Assembly: GCF_910592395.1 (NCBI RefSeq)
Contig: NC_088316.1
Coordinates: 19,406,001 to 19,470,000 of the forward strand
Direction of reading: 5' to 3'
Length of the DNA: 64,000 nucleotides
From: Lineus longissimus
Taxonomy: Eukaryota; Nemertea; Pilidiophora; Heteronemertea; Lineidae
The notes beneath the pieces are model-generated. The model worked only from the letters and a program-made list of their open reading frames with translations. It did no database searches and was not told where the DNA came from. Shown here in pieces: positions 26,632-41,600 of this stretch (positions within the stretch are counted from its first letter, which is position 1; every line of letters begins with the position of its first letter). The translations under genes and the position numbers were made by a program.

Positions 26632-29600
26632 GTAAGACAATGTTAGATATATTTATTTTTGTTGATCACCAACATATCTTTGTATGTACAGCTGTTGCCG
26701 AATCTTACGAACACCCCGTCGTTTGCGGTCGTTGACGTCAGTCGATCAGAGGTCGACCTCTTGCTGTGATATTTACCGGACAGTATCAACAGATTGAGCA
26801 CCCCTCGGTTTGGAACAAATCAGCTGATTTGAAAAGAATGGGCGGAACAGATGGTTTATCACTCATGTAATTCATCTATCCAGAGAGAATGGCTCCTGAT
26901 TGTAGTTGATGCAGTGCTCTCGTGTTACCATGACGAGATCATTTGAAATCAAGATCAGCCTGATTTGTCAGTTGGCTCCACAGGTCTGTGGTGCAAAGTC
27001 CATATGTTAAAAAATTACATATTTGGTATTTTCTGCGACAAAATATGCCACAACTGATGTGTTATGATGCAAAAGTTTGATAATTTTTTTCATGAGTTAT
27101 TACCAGTAGGCGCCAGTTTGATAATTACTTGTGGAATTTTCAGGACTGTCATTCACGGGTGTTGCTATACCTGAATATTCATATGTTCTGATCGTGCCTA
27201 AGGAGATATATTTTGATATTGGAAACGATTGAGAGCCCTCAAGTTCTCCGAGCTACCAAATGTCACGTACTTCAAATCTTGCAGTTTAGTCACACGGTGG
27301 ATAGATCATAGCACGTGCATTTCTGGAGGGTGGATGTCGATTTGAAACCTGTCTATCATACATTTGTTTGGTATAATCGAGTGACATGTTGTCTGACTTT
27401 GGAACATTCTCAGTTATAGGGCATGTTTTCATAGAATGTCATCTTCATAAACACTGAATGTGCATTTCGCCTTGGATTATGTTTTGCCTCTCATGCCATT
27501 GGAGATCTGAGCAAAAGTCTGTGTAATGGTTCAGGACTGAACTGATTCAGTGAGTGGACCAAATCTTGTATGAAATATCATATTCTCCGAAAGTAAATTT
27601 GAAAACTCGAATTGTGACAAGTGGTTTTGTTGCATGTACGAGACATTCATCATTGTCCATAGTCTGACAGTAATGATGGACTCGAATCTTCCTGATAGAC
27701 ATAATAGCATGTTAAGTGTGTCTCACTAGGACTAGACCACCTTCAAGTATCGCTTTGCCGATGACTAAACAGGGAATAAGTTTCTTTCTGATTGCACTGT
27801 TGACCAAGGTGAGTTACGATAGTCCTTCAGGTTCATTGCTGAGATCGTAATGCGATATTCCTTGCTGTTGACGCTGCAGTCAAGGGTTCAACCTTCAGTT
27901 TGCTTGGCCTGGTTAATGACAGGCTTTTCCTTTGATCTTCTGGGCATGAAGCTATCCGACATGTACAAATACACAGTCCTTTCCCTTCCTCCACCATTGA
28001 TCCAGTGACTGCATCCTAAAGCATCTCAAAATCTTGCTGGGTTTTCCAGTGAGTGCGAGATCCTTCTGATGATGTCAATGTTCCTTGATCAAGAGACCAT
28101 TTAGAATGGGTTGAAAGAACAGACGTGTTGACCTGGTTCTCAGACAGTCACCATACATACATGTCATTGCCGACAGCATTCATGTTTTTTTGTCAGAACT
28201 ACTTTCGATTCTTGGAAATATCATGTTCTCCACTAAAACTATAACTATAAGTGACTCTTTTTGACGTCTCATTTCACAGAGACTCATTTGTGAGACCAGG
28301 GGTCTTGACATATGCTCTGACCAGGCATACCAGAGAAGGGGCAGTCTGTTTGGTATTGTGATATGTTATTTTAAAAAGACTAAAGATTCTTAAAAATTGG
28401 ATAGCAACTAAAATGATAATCGTGAGATTTGTACCGAGAAAGTTTGAGAAAGATTTGTACCGAATTGTTCATAAGTTCCAGAACAAACTGATCTTTACTT
28501 TAATATTTCGCTTGATTCTAGCAAATCTCTACTCCTTGCACATACATATAGGACTATAATCTGGTCCTATGCCTCTGGTATATTTAGAGAAATAAACATT
28601 TTTAAATCACCTCAATTGTTTGGTGAGAAGTTTGTCTATTGTGTGGTAATGTCAGGGGAAATGAAACAAAAACACATCAAAATTGAAAGCTCTATTTCTT
28701 TGTGTTCTGATGTTTAACTTGGAACTGTTTAGGGGTTATGTTCTAAAGATTTGGAAGGATTTTCAGCTAAGCACCTAGGATTTACATAAGTAGAATCTTA
28801 CCTCCCCTGTTGGTTGGGCCGGGGAGGGTTCCTTGGCACCCAAACGACCAGCAGGTGGTTTGATCAGACCCTTTCCCTTCGGAGGGACCCTAATTTTGTC
28901 TTGACTCCGGTAACCCCTTTCATTAGGAGAGAATATGGGGTTGTTGAAGTTGCTACCCCCCTCGGGCCCTATCTCTGCCCAGGCTTTTGTTGGTTGCCTC
29001 TCTCTGTATCGCTATCACTGTCTCTAATCTCGCCAATGATGCTGGTAGAGACTGTCTTTTAGTTGCCATGACTCCTTAAGATTTGGTCAGGACATTTAGG
29101 CTTTGATCTTTAATGCTTTTAATTTTGGGAAAAGATACTCTAACAATCTGTGAATCCCAATCTGATAAACTATGTGTAAGACAATGGAACATCTGTCTGA
29201 AGACGTAAGACCTAGAAGTCTTGACCAGCAGAGACCACATCAGATCCTGCACAAAAAAAACACCCGAGATACTCTAACAATCTGGGAATCGAAATCTGGT
29301 GAAATGTAAGACAACTGGGAAAAAGATATTTCGTCGGGGCTGAGGTCAGCTAGGACATTATAAAACAATGGAAACTTGGTGTAGGACGATGTATTCTGTA
29401 AAAGGACGTACAGCCTTGTGTCCAACTGACTCCAAGCATAACGAAAGTGATCTCAGAGCCATGTCTTTTGCCTTACAACAGTGTATCTATATATCTACAT
29501 GTGGTTTTATGAGCTGTGCCAAAATATCTTCCAATGAAAAAAATGAGAAATTTTCCTTGATATCAAGTGTATAAGCAGGTGTGGACTGTCCAGTGCCATG

Positions 29601-32600
29601 GCAATGAGTATACCCACACAGTTTTTTGTGTTCAAATCCTGTTCAGTAATTCACTGAAATTCTTAATACCATTGCCAAAGTGTATTGTTCCTTACTATTG
29701 TATTTTACCCTCATTTTGCTTGAATATCCTTGGACAATGGTGAGCCTAATCCCTTCAAACCTGCTTTATAAGGCAAGGGCACAGAGGACAACCATAGAAA
29801 GTCTGTACAGGAACACTGCACAGGGACATTGTCTGTGTTGGGAACCCTGTGAAGCCTGCTGAATGGCACAATGAGTCATCTGGCAAGAGGGCGTCACCAG
29901 TACATTACATGTTGGCGCACTGTCGGGATTCAGAAAGGAATGACACATGTTCCACCTAATCTCCATGTCCGTTATGATGTGAAGGAAACAGCGATGATGA
30001 AATAAGCTGCTCATTTGGGGCCATGGCTGATACATTGCACTTCGATGCGTTTATACTCTAATCACAGGGTTTGGGATGAATGACTGGCATATTATGAATT
30101 ATAATGTATGTTTCATGTTGCATAAAAAATTTCATCTCATTATGATGATAAGCATGCAGCATGGAAATGTAGGATCCGAAGACCTCTTTTCTTGTTGATC
30201 ATTAGGTGCCATTGGCTATCAAACCCTTTGACTTGATGATACCATTCATTGTAAAGGACATTAAAATCGTTTTTAGGCTGTGCAACTCGATCTCAACTGA
30301 GTGACGAAATCAGCACAATATCTTTTGTTGATAAAGTTGGTGTATACTGATTGAACTGGGATGTGATTATTTGTGTTTGAAAACTGGAGAAGTGGAAAAT
30401 CATGGACAATTGGGAAACATAACTGTCAAGAGTGACCCTCAGGGTTTGTAGAGATGAAAAAATGTCCTGTAAATGTTTTCTGGTCCTTTGTTTTTCTCTT
30501 AGGAAGGTGTGGTTTTAATGTACACTTTGGTTTAAAAGCAGTTGGGAATGCCTTATGTGAATCCATGCATTAATAATCACCCCTAGTCCTGCTACAGTGG
30601 CCATAATGAACCCTAAGTCTATAATTCAGTAATACACTAATGCACACAGTGTTCTATTGAGCCCTTGCAAAAACAAAAACCCAACTGGCACTTTTAATTA
30701 TACCAATGGCTCCAGTCGGGAAAAAAGCTCCATGAATTTTTGATAGAATATATTGAGGCTTTGTAAAAACAAACCCCTGAGTGCTGAATGTACAAAGTAC
30801 TGGTCCCTGGTCTGGAGGCACTTTATACAGTACAATGAATTCAGTACAGTAATAATATTATTTTCTCTCTATTTTGCCATGTTTAGACAATATGCTAATT
30901 TTAGATGGCCTTCTTATTGTATTAGTCATGAGCGGTTTAGCATCCTGGTATCTTTGAAAGAATCTGGAAAAGAATCTCAAATATTGTTAGAAACCGTTGC
31001 TGTAGAATCAGTCAGGTGATGTCTCATGTTTCCAGAAGACACCACCACTGCGATGGCTCCTGACCAAGTTGACAGTATTGAAACTCAAATTTCCAAAAAA
31101 AAACATACTTCAAAACAGAAAAATATATGCGATGATATAACACAGGCATTCCTGTAATTGATCTCTGCTCGATCACCAACCCAAATAATGATTATTTCAG
31201 ATATAAACTAAATAGATGACATAACACTGGACTTTGTCCTGGCCTATGAGTAATCTGAAAACATGTGTGTATAATTGGATTGCTGGGAATAAAATGTCCA
31301 TGTATTATATCAATTTCTTATAAATCCAAGATCAAATAAGGATTGTTTGTCGGTATCAATGTTTGGTCGTTGATCCTTACTGGTTTTAGCAAATGAAATA
31401 GCTTCTTTTCAAAATGTCATGAAATGAACGTCAAATACACATTAGTAAACAATGATGTTTTAAATTTGATAACCAAGTAAAGGATATGATTATTTAGACA
31501 GTGATGATAGCTTTTATAAACTGATTCACGAAACGAAGTGATAGTACCATGATTAAAACATGTCCAGCTAAATTGCTCTTTCAAGAATCACAAGAAGTTT
31601 TACATGGAAATATGGAGTAAGGCGGCTTGGAAATCCTGGTTCCGCGTGGCTTCATTGATTACCCTGAGATTAATTGGTGGTAATTAAAACTGACTAAGGC
31701 CTAGTCATGACCATCTGTTGGTCCAATCACCGCATGGACTCCAACACGTCATTCTGTCTCACACTTATTCATGACAATATCATGAAGAACGCCTTGTTGG
31801 CTATTATTTCTTTCAAAAAATACTACTTTCTCCACCAATATTTGACAAATTCCAGCAGTCTTGTCTGACTTGTGGCATGTTGTCAGAAGTCACATACATG
31901 GGCTCTAAATCGGGATTTAAGTGGTCATTCTGGTCTAAAGGGACATGGGCCCTGCTGTGTCCCGCTTTGTACCTGTGGTGTAAGACTGGTGGGAAAGTTT
32001 GGACTAAGTTTGACAAATCTTTCTGCTATAACACGAGCTAATCATTGTAGGCAATGTTGTCGTCTAGGGCCTAGGGCGTGATCATGTGTTATGGATTGAA
32101 TCCGGGCTACATCGGATAAGAACATGTAATATGGTATTGGTCTTGCTTGATGTCAACAAATCTTATCAAAAGTCACTTCGCGTGGCGAATATTGCAATAG
32201 CAAGGTTGAAAGTTCACATCTCCTTCATTTCTACCATCCAGTTTTGGTTGGAATGATACTCTTTAGAGCTAGTGCAGTCACATTGACTGGGAGTGGGATG
32301 TACCACATCCTCTGTGCCCTTTGCCTAAATGCATACATCATACACGATGGTGTCTGTCCGCACCATACAAGCCGTCCCGTGGATCGTTCCACGTTGCAAA
32401 GATGGCCCAACCACCAGCTGAGACAGCCATATTCAAGTGTAAATTTAACCGTCCTACCCGATGGAAGTGTTTAGAAATAAATCTCCTTTTATATGTGAAA
32501 GCCTGCATGCACTCGAATAGGAATAGCATACAGCTCTGTGGTGTTCATAAAGAAAAGAGACAAAGGCATTTGTAGATGATTGATATCAAGTGTGAGAGAC

Positions 32601-35600
32601 GAGTTTGCCCTATGTGCTACTTTTGTTCACCCATGTTATAAAGTGTTAAAAAGGTTTCCTATAGACTTATTTAACAACATTTCCCCGGCTTTTGTATTGG
32701 TCTAGAAGTGGACTCATACTGCATACCAGACACCATATTTATGTCTTGTTAACACTGGTTTTGTCAATTTTTTTCTTCCCGTTTTTGAATAGGTGAAGGT
32801 TCTAATTAGGGTGTTTTTGAAATATTTACGCCTGTAGGGTGATTTCGGTTGAAGTTTTACTGTTCATTGACTTTCTAGATGACAGTAAAAAAAAGTCCAT
32901 GGTGTATAAGATTCACGGGGATTCTATGTTTGCTGTGATTCAGTCCATGTTTTAGAGTGAATAATTTTGCTGACTTTCCAATCTTGTTGACGTTACCAGT
33001 GTATAAACTGGTGGAAAGGTTGTTCTGCACCATCCAAAAACCTTCATGAAATGTGTTCTTCCCCTTTAACTATAGTGTCCTGGGATTAATATGCCCCCTA
33101 TAACCCCTCATTAAGACCTGAGCCATTCTCTGACTATACTCCATGGACTGATGCGTAACATTTAACAACGTCAAACTTGTTTGCCTTGATGTCCTCTAAG
33201 CTAACAAGCTTTTGGGTATTTGTCCAATAGACACCCCATGGTCTAGCGTTTGTGCCCTCAAAGGGCCGATTAGTTACACTGGGACAGGAATGGGTCATGA
33301 ATCATTGGTGGACCCTTTGTGAATATGTAAGCCAGTGTGACTTGTTTGGCCCTTTCTGATGTGGATTGAGGGGGTCAGAGGTTCCATGAAAGTCACATGC
33401 ATGTATCAATACTTTCAATGCATTGTACTTTCAATACATCAATTGTTAGGCCTTGATACTGGCTTTTATTGGTGACTGATAAATTCCTGTCATAGCATTG
33501 CCTGATATGCAATATGGGGGAGAATCACATCTCCAATTGACATTATTTAACTTCTTGGCGCATTCTGATAACCCTATGAGTCTTTCCTCTCGACTTGGAG
33601 CCACAAGTCTGTCCTCTCGACAAATAATCCATATTTATTAAACAATAAGGCGGGCAAACTGTCTTATCTGAACACATGTTATCATACTTTCAACAGTGGG
33701 AGAATGTCACATAGTGATAAAGAAAGCAAGATTACATATAGTTTATGGTTTAGTTTCGGAGTTGCTGTTTTGGATCATAATTGAAAGTCACATCCACAGT
33801 AATTTAGTTTATTGTAACATTCCAGAAAGTTTTGTGATTTTCAAGTTGACTGTTAATGCAGTCTTACACATGCAAAGGAAAATATTTGAAAAAGAAGACC
33901 GCATTTTGTACTGTTATTTGCCCAGTTTGATGTACACCAGGTATCAACAACATAGACACTCAGACCACTCCAAATTGGGAATTGTTCCTGCTTCGCATAT
34001 CAACTTCCAAACTTTCGCCAGCTCAAGTTGTGAAATTTGGATCAAGTGTCTGAACTTTCATCCATTCAATAGATCAAAAATTTCAAATTCACCAGGCGGG
34101 GTGGGTAATTGTTATGTCAACTATTTGAATTCAGCAGTGTGAATTGACTTACAGGGGGACACGACCATAGACACAGAATGTTCTCGGGGCAGTGTAAACT
34201 GGCAATCTCTCATATCGGTTCAAATCTACTGTAGTGTAAATGAAAGAATTTGTGGCAAATTCTCATATCGGTTCAATAATCTACTGTAAATGAAAGAATT
34301 TGTGGCAAATTCTCATATCGGTTCAATAATCTACTGTAAATGAAAGAATTTGTGGCAAATTCTCATATCGGTTCAATAATCTACTGTAAATGAAAGAATT
34401 TGTGGCAAATTCTCATATCGGTTCAATAATCTACTGTAAATGAAAGAATTTGTGGCAAATTCTCATATCGGTTCAATAATCTACTGTAAATGAAAGAATT
34501 TGCGACAAATCTCCTGAGAATGTGACCTGTCCTCTTCAAAAGGTGTTATCTCAAAACTACGTTTTAATGACCAGTGTTTGGAATTCAAAATGAAAGTCAA
34601 TATATAAGACATGGTCCATCGGGAGTTAATCAGTCGAGGAGGTCAAGGACTGTCAAACAAAGCTATCTTTTCAGTCGACCCCCTCACTTGACACAGTGTC
34701 TGTGGCGTGTGTTGCACATAGTTTCGTGCACACAGAACACGCTCACCAGGATGTTGTGTTGCATGCATCATCTCGATCAAGTATTGATAAATGCCTAGAG
34801 GTCATAGTAACCAATAATCCGTCTAGGTTCTCTTCGGTGTATTTATAATCATTTCAGGAATATCAAACACGATTTTCAAAAACATGAATTATTAGGAGTG
34901 TCGAGATTTGGGGGATGAATGGCGATGATTTCACCTGAAGCTGATGAAGGTGGCGCTAGTGTTCTATAGAATCCATAATATGAACATGTGGGTGGGAAGC
35001 AGAGGTTAATTGAGTGATTGTTTACAAAAGTATAAGCATAGCAATTTGTCAATTAGTGTTCATTGAATATACATGTACTATGAAACTACCAAGTCAAGGA
35101 GATGGCCTTTTTATGGAATGGCTGGTTTTGACAAATAGCTGTAGAAAATGCATGTTCATGATGTACTGATATTCTATCAATCTAAATCAGATTAGGTGAT
35201 TGGAAAAGCATCTTATTTCTGAAGCTGATATTTATGACATTATACTACCAGTTCAGATTTCTGTCATTGATGGGGTCAGAGAGGTTGGATTGATTGACTG
35301 CGCATGCAAGCTCAGGAGAGAGTTCTCAGCTCGTTGATTGAGAACTTTGACCATGAAAGTTGACCGTGAATTTTGCTTCGGTAGTATTTTGGAAATGGGC
35401 AGCCCTGATGGCAATCCCGGTGTCAACCCATGTTCTTGTATAGATGTACAATATCTGCAAGAAATATCACTCCCTTCGAAGTAAATTTTCGATGTTGATA
35501 TTCTTCATATGGTAGGGTAACCCCAAACCATTGTTTTACCTTGACTTCAATGGCCCACATGTAAGTTCAAAGACCAAATCTGTCAACATTGAAAATGTGA

Positions 35601-38600
35601 TATGTCTTTGATGAAACTGATCCTCTACCTGCATTTTGCATTGCATATAATAGGTATCCTATGCATGTATTCTATGCAGTTTTTCATTAAAAATGCTCTT
35701 GTCACGTGCTATTGTTGGTGCTCTGTATTATTGGAAAATGGCCCCTTTGGCATGTCAAGTTGAGTATTGCATGCGATGACAATATGTGCCACTTATTTGC
35801 TTGATAGTCGTACATGATAAAGGGCGCTATACTGACATGTCCTGCTAATGGATGCTCCCTCTCAAGGGAGAACCCCTTGTAAGGAGTTTTCATTATAACT
35901 GACCCAGCAAATCTGACAGGTTCTTGTTTACTTCAGAAACAGATAACAAGTATGAGAGTGTTTGTTTGCTTGAAATGATTCAGAGATTTCAGATTTTTCC
36001 AGATGATAAAATCGCCACTGAAGACATTTTTTCAGAATTCGTTGAGCTGATTATGTACTTAAACTGAGTCGGCACATCTGATTAATAAAAAACTGTTTTG
36101 GTAAATATGCCATTTAGGTCAGATTTAAAAAAAGAATCACCATTGTGTCCTAAACTTGAAATTTCGCTCCAAGCAAAACATATTTTATAGACATAAAAAT
36201 CAAAGCAGTATTTTGCCGTTGTGATATTTTGTCTCCACGCGGCAAAGTGGATAGATTAACCTTTTATTCCATATTTGGATGTTATCGCCGGTGGGTATAT
36301 CTTTGCTGCATACACTGTGCTGCTTGTGCAATATAGATCATGTATGTGCTTGGTGATTTAAAAAGAATTTCAATGCAGCTTAGCATTAGTCATAATGCTA
36401 CTGTTAGTGATGATACATGTATTTGTTGAAGTGTTGTTTGTTTTTAATCTGTTAAACAAGGACAGATATATGACAAGCTGAAGTGACGGATATTTCTTGG
36501 GTTTTCTCCGATTCCATCATAACCGGTTGTCTCTTCAAGATTGGTAATGCAGCACGAGCTCAGCGCCATTACAAGTAGAACACATGATCACTACCAAATT
36601 AAACTTCAGAGGATGTCCCAAAATGGAAAATAACCGCCACACCAACTTATTCAATGAAATAATCGCAATTTAAATTGGCGACATTCTCTGAATAGGAAGT
36701 GGTAATTCGTCCATCCATTTATCATTTCCTCTAACCACGCTTGATCTACCATCGCTCCTTTGACCACATGAACGACCCCTCGCCCCCAGCAAACATCAAA
36801 CATAATTTATGCACGACTTTTGCATTAGAGTACGCTATATTTGGACACCTGAGAATTGTTCATTGATAATCTCTGCCGACATGATGTGATATTTGATTCT
36901 CGGCAAAGGGCTTCCGGAATTATCCGCATCCGTAGAATGCGATGTTTGATTGTGGTCAAAGGCTGCGGTAAACCTTGTAGGGTCTCCACCCTGTGACGCT
37001 CCCCAAATATTGAAGTTCAGAGTAGTGTAGGTATGACAGAAACTATCACCTCCTGACTTCCCAAGCTCCTCCATCAGCCTACAGCTGGGTCTTCACTCCT
37101 GCTCTCTGCTCTCTCCTCAGTGTCTTTGTCTCTCACCCTGACTCGTGAATTCCTCTAAAAACACCCTAGTTCACACAATGCTGAAGGGAGGTCCCATAAG
37201 GGGGTGTTTTCTTTGTGATGGCAGTTCCTCCTCTATGTGGTTGTATTGGTGACTTCCTGGCCTTTTATAAACAAATTTGCAAACAGGACAGGCAAGTTTG
37301 ATTTTGTGTTGACTGTCCTGTGAACATACTTTCTTGCTCACAATCCTCTAAAATCGAAATCATTATCGTTGCATGGGTCAGTCAGATGTTTTTTTAAAGG
37401 CAATGGCAAGAGAGGCTTATTGGTGAACTAGGCTTTCCGAGTTTTTCTGGGAAAAGATGAAGAAACATTCTTTTCAACCAATTTGGTCTGACTTGATGGA
37501 CTTGCCTGACGGTTGTCCCCCTGTCAAGGGTGTCTGCACACAATAGCAATCATCCCTCAATCAGGGGAAGAAAAGGGCAGATTGCATTTCAGGAAGCTAG
37601 CCTATCTCATCTCTTCCTCTTTATGCGGACATGGTGAGATTGGTCTCGGGGCATTTGGCGTTTCAGCACCCTCAAACACTGAGAAGTGGCATTGGTTTCT
37701 TTCCAAAGGTCTTAAGTTGAAAGTTTGTTGTTTTTTTGTCTGACTCGCCCTATGTCCCATCGCACGTCTGAATTGTCAAAACCATACCGTGCATCTTATC
37801 TTTTGATATACATTTGTAATCACTACATTCTTTGAAAATCTTCAAGAGAAAAACCCTCACATCTTTGCAAGGAAATGTCTTCAATTTGATATATTCTGTT
37901 AAAATCTCAAAAACATATTCGCAATCTGCCTGACATATTGGATGCTCGTTTTGCGGAATTTCACCCCAAGGGGTAGGATCCGGATTAAACTATGTCTTGT
38001 CATGAATATTTGATAGATTTATAAAACATATGCACAAACTATGCCATGCAATACAATGGAGTTGGATGTGCAATGTGACTATTGTGGTAACAATGGAGTG
38101 TTTGCCTGTATATGACTGTCTAGAAATCCTCTAGTGCTTCAAACATTTCTTCCTGCTTGAAAAATTGAGGATTTTTTCAGCCAGACCAAAACAGAAAAAG
38201 CTAAATATGGTCTAGCAATTATACCGGATCAACAATGGATGACCTTTGTGGTTTTGGTGCAACAAGGGTTGAAACATTGTGGTTCCAAGCAAAGAACACA
38301 GGCTATCACAAAATGTCATGCAGCCTTAGGGCTAAAATAATAGTCTAACACCTCAACAGAAAGTCCCCTGCTTTATTCAAATGGCCAATGCTCCAGATTG
38401 GGAACAAAAGCCCCCAAATATTGACATGAGCTATGGAACATGTACAGAGCGTTTTACATAGTGCTACTGCGTACATTTAGCACTCGTCTTGAGCAATGGT
38501 TGGAGAAAACTTCATAAATAAATAGTGGTTGTTTGTGTGTGGGACGGTCAATAAGCATTGAGGCATACCGCACAGACTGTTGGGTCTGCCGGTGGTGAAT

Positions 38601-41600
38601 GGCAGAAATTGGTAAAAAGGTCAACCTAAATGGTGAAAAAAAGGGAAAAACTTTGACTTTTGCTCTTCTCAGCTGTTAAGAGTCGAATAAACTGCTGTCA
38701 GAAGTCTGTTGGTCTTCTCAGTAGAAGGCCTACTGGTCTTCAGTTTGTATCTCTGAAATGAACAGATATAGTAAGTTTATCAAGTTGGGCTACATTTGTA
38801 TGACATAGGCCTAATGTGGACGTTGAGAGCTGATGTTAAAATGAAAGAGTTCTTGACCTTCAAGTGAAATCAAACAGGGGAAAACCAATGAAGACACCCA
38901 TTGGCATTGATATAGCGATCTTCTGGTAAGATTGACTGCTGGTACTGCAGTTCAAGTAAACCATTTACATGGACGTAGTCTGCAGAAAATCTTCAGCCAG
39001 AAAGGAGCTCATTAGGGCGGTCTGTTACATAATGTATATGCTTGACAAAGACAATCCAACACCTGAATTGTTTGTGCCAAATTGCCTTCTGACATGTGTC
39101 TTCACCTGGTGATAAGAGTTGGAACTATATTTCCCTGGTGTTCTCAGTTTCAGCTTAGTTGACTTGAAGTGTTATGGATTGTGTGTGGGACACTGTACAT
39201 CACTGTGGTTGAAATCCTAGTCAGATTGAATTGGACTGGACTTAAATGGGTTTAAAGGTTATAATAGTGGTGCTAAGCTTTGTGTTATTTGTATATTGTC
39301 ACTATGGGACCTCTAATTGGCTACTGAATTTAAACTATCTGAATCCCTTCAGTTAGAAACGAAGCCTACTAACGGTGCATTAATACAAATATAGCTGACA
39401 AATCAGGGCATTCATGACAGTCTTCAAATTCGTTGACCTGGGGTGAGATATTTTCAAGCATGTGGCTCATTTATTTTGGAGAATTTAGTTGTTTTGGCCG
39501 TTAGAAGTTTACCATGAAGCAAAAAGTGACAAAATCACCAAAATCAGTTCTTTCAGCTTACGAATTGGATTCCACAGGTCCTTGCATTCCATTATGGGCA
39601 ATAAACATCCCCCCCCCCCTGGGCTATCGTCTTCTAGTGCAAATCCTGTCTTATACTGTAGTGCCATCTGGTGTTGTCTTGATGAATTACATTGTTGTCA
39701 TATTTCAGGGTTTTGTCCCTGTTGCCCTGTGAGATCAGTGTCAGACTTGGTCTCTTGCTCCAGGTTGGGCCATGAGATACTAGAGCTTTGTAGTCCTACG
39801 TAATCCCTTGTTGACGTTGAGTACGCTTAGATAAAATTTTGTGTAAGATTCTCAAGTTCAAAACTTGGGCGACCTCTCAATCTCTGTAGGTGCCAATGTC
39901 ATCTATCTAATAGTTTGTGTTTTATACACCTCAAGGAGCATTAATGTTGTGTGCTTCCTCACTACACTGTCGAATATTCAGTTACGTTATTGGAAATCAC
40001 ACCTTCAGCGGAAATCATTTCATATCGATTTGAAAGCCCTCAATGAACCATTTTGTTATATCAGAAGTGAACAAAGGTTTGGCTGTGGTGTGTAAAACTG
40101 AGAGGGCATCATGCTTATGTTAGGTTTGAGCAGATGGTGGAGTGTTTCTCAAGTGGATTCTAATTCTCTTGTCACATGGTAAAATGATGAAAGTAAACTC
40201 TGGTGTCAGGCTGAGCTGTGACTAACATTGAGTCGGTATGTCATGACAAATTATGAAAATCATAAATTTACCACCTGCGAATACAAACCACACTTCAGAT
40301 TGCTTATTCTCATTCTCTGGATCAGGTTGTTGACATCCTGAAAGTCTGGACAAGCTGACCTTAGATGAACACAGTCACCTATTGGTACTCCTGCACATGT
40401 TAAATATTTGACTGAAAAAGAGCATGTCTCAGGTGACATATCGTTTTCTTGATCAACATATCTCAATCGAACCTCCGCTATTCTATTTGCATGATATTAC
40501 CCACTCTCAATTTCAGCGTGTTGACCGAGGACACATTTCATGTCGGTGAATACAAGGTCTTTATGTTGATTCAACACGTTGTTGGCACTTGGGTCTGGAA
40601 TGAGGCCGATTGAAGTGGGTGAAGTGGCCGGATTCAATCACTTGGCATCCCCTGAATAGTATAGAAAGAACATATGGTCTAGAATTTATGATGAAAGTCA
40701 TAGTATGTTGGTTGATCCTCCTATGAGGTCAGTTCTAAGGTGTGCTGTTTAGTCCACTCCAGTTTGTTATTGTTTTCAAAGTTTTCTTTGTCATTGTCAT
40801 GTAGATGATATCAGTGATAATTAGTTGTTGGTGATGATAGCATTGCATCCCTGTGTCCTAAACAATCCAAGCAAACGCTTCTATTTCAAGTGAATTCCTG
40901 TCCCAAGATTGGCGCCTTCTCCAGCTATATCAGTCAGAATCTAAATATCATACTGGACACATTCTCACCACATACTGCTTCATGCTGTGATCAGTTCTTC
41001 TACGACTTCACCCAGATGCCGCCATATTGAATAGACTCCGGCCTCTGCTCAATCGGACTGCTGTGCCGTGCGGAATTCCGTTTCCACTCCAATGAGCCCT
41101 TAAAAACCATTTCTCATCACTTGAGCCAATATAGCTGTGTAATCTCTAGAAATATTGCATGTTATCATCAGGTCTAGTTGACATGGATGGCTGCATTGAA
41201 CAGTAGCCATATAAAGCAATGGTTGCAGCTTCATGGTTGCAGTGTAGCCCTTGACTATTGTGCCACAGGCTGCTATCTCAATGACTCCATAATCAAATGA
41301 GCAGAAATAACTCTATTCCTTGTGCGAATCTCCTTTGCTTTCTTCATCTTAGTTAGGTTGAAAATATTGCTTTTACATCTGCCTCGAGTTTGAAAGTGTC
41401 CGGAATGTCGTCCATCGCCACCCTGTGATTACCGACAATACCATCCATTCTCACCCGCCACAGAAATAACTACATCATCAACATCATTACCATGTTCAAT
41501 GAAGCGCACTCTCGATGCCTTACAAACTCTCAGAATAAACTGAGAAGACTGAAAATGATTACTGTCTGCTCCAGCTGCTCAAGAAGCGGTCATCGGGCGG

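Noticed and set aside
33696-34142. 148-codon open frame in FAT4 intron 1
   Set aside because: No recognisable domain, no conserved motif and no in-phase splice partner; length is within chance for an 18-kb AT-rich intron.
34208-34510. CRISPR-like array
   Set aside because: The repeats abut with no unique spacers and the host DNA is animal; it is a minisatellite.
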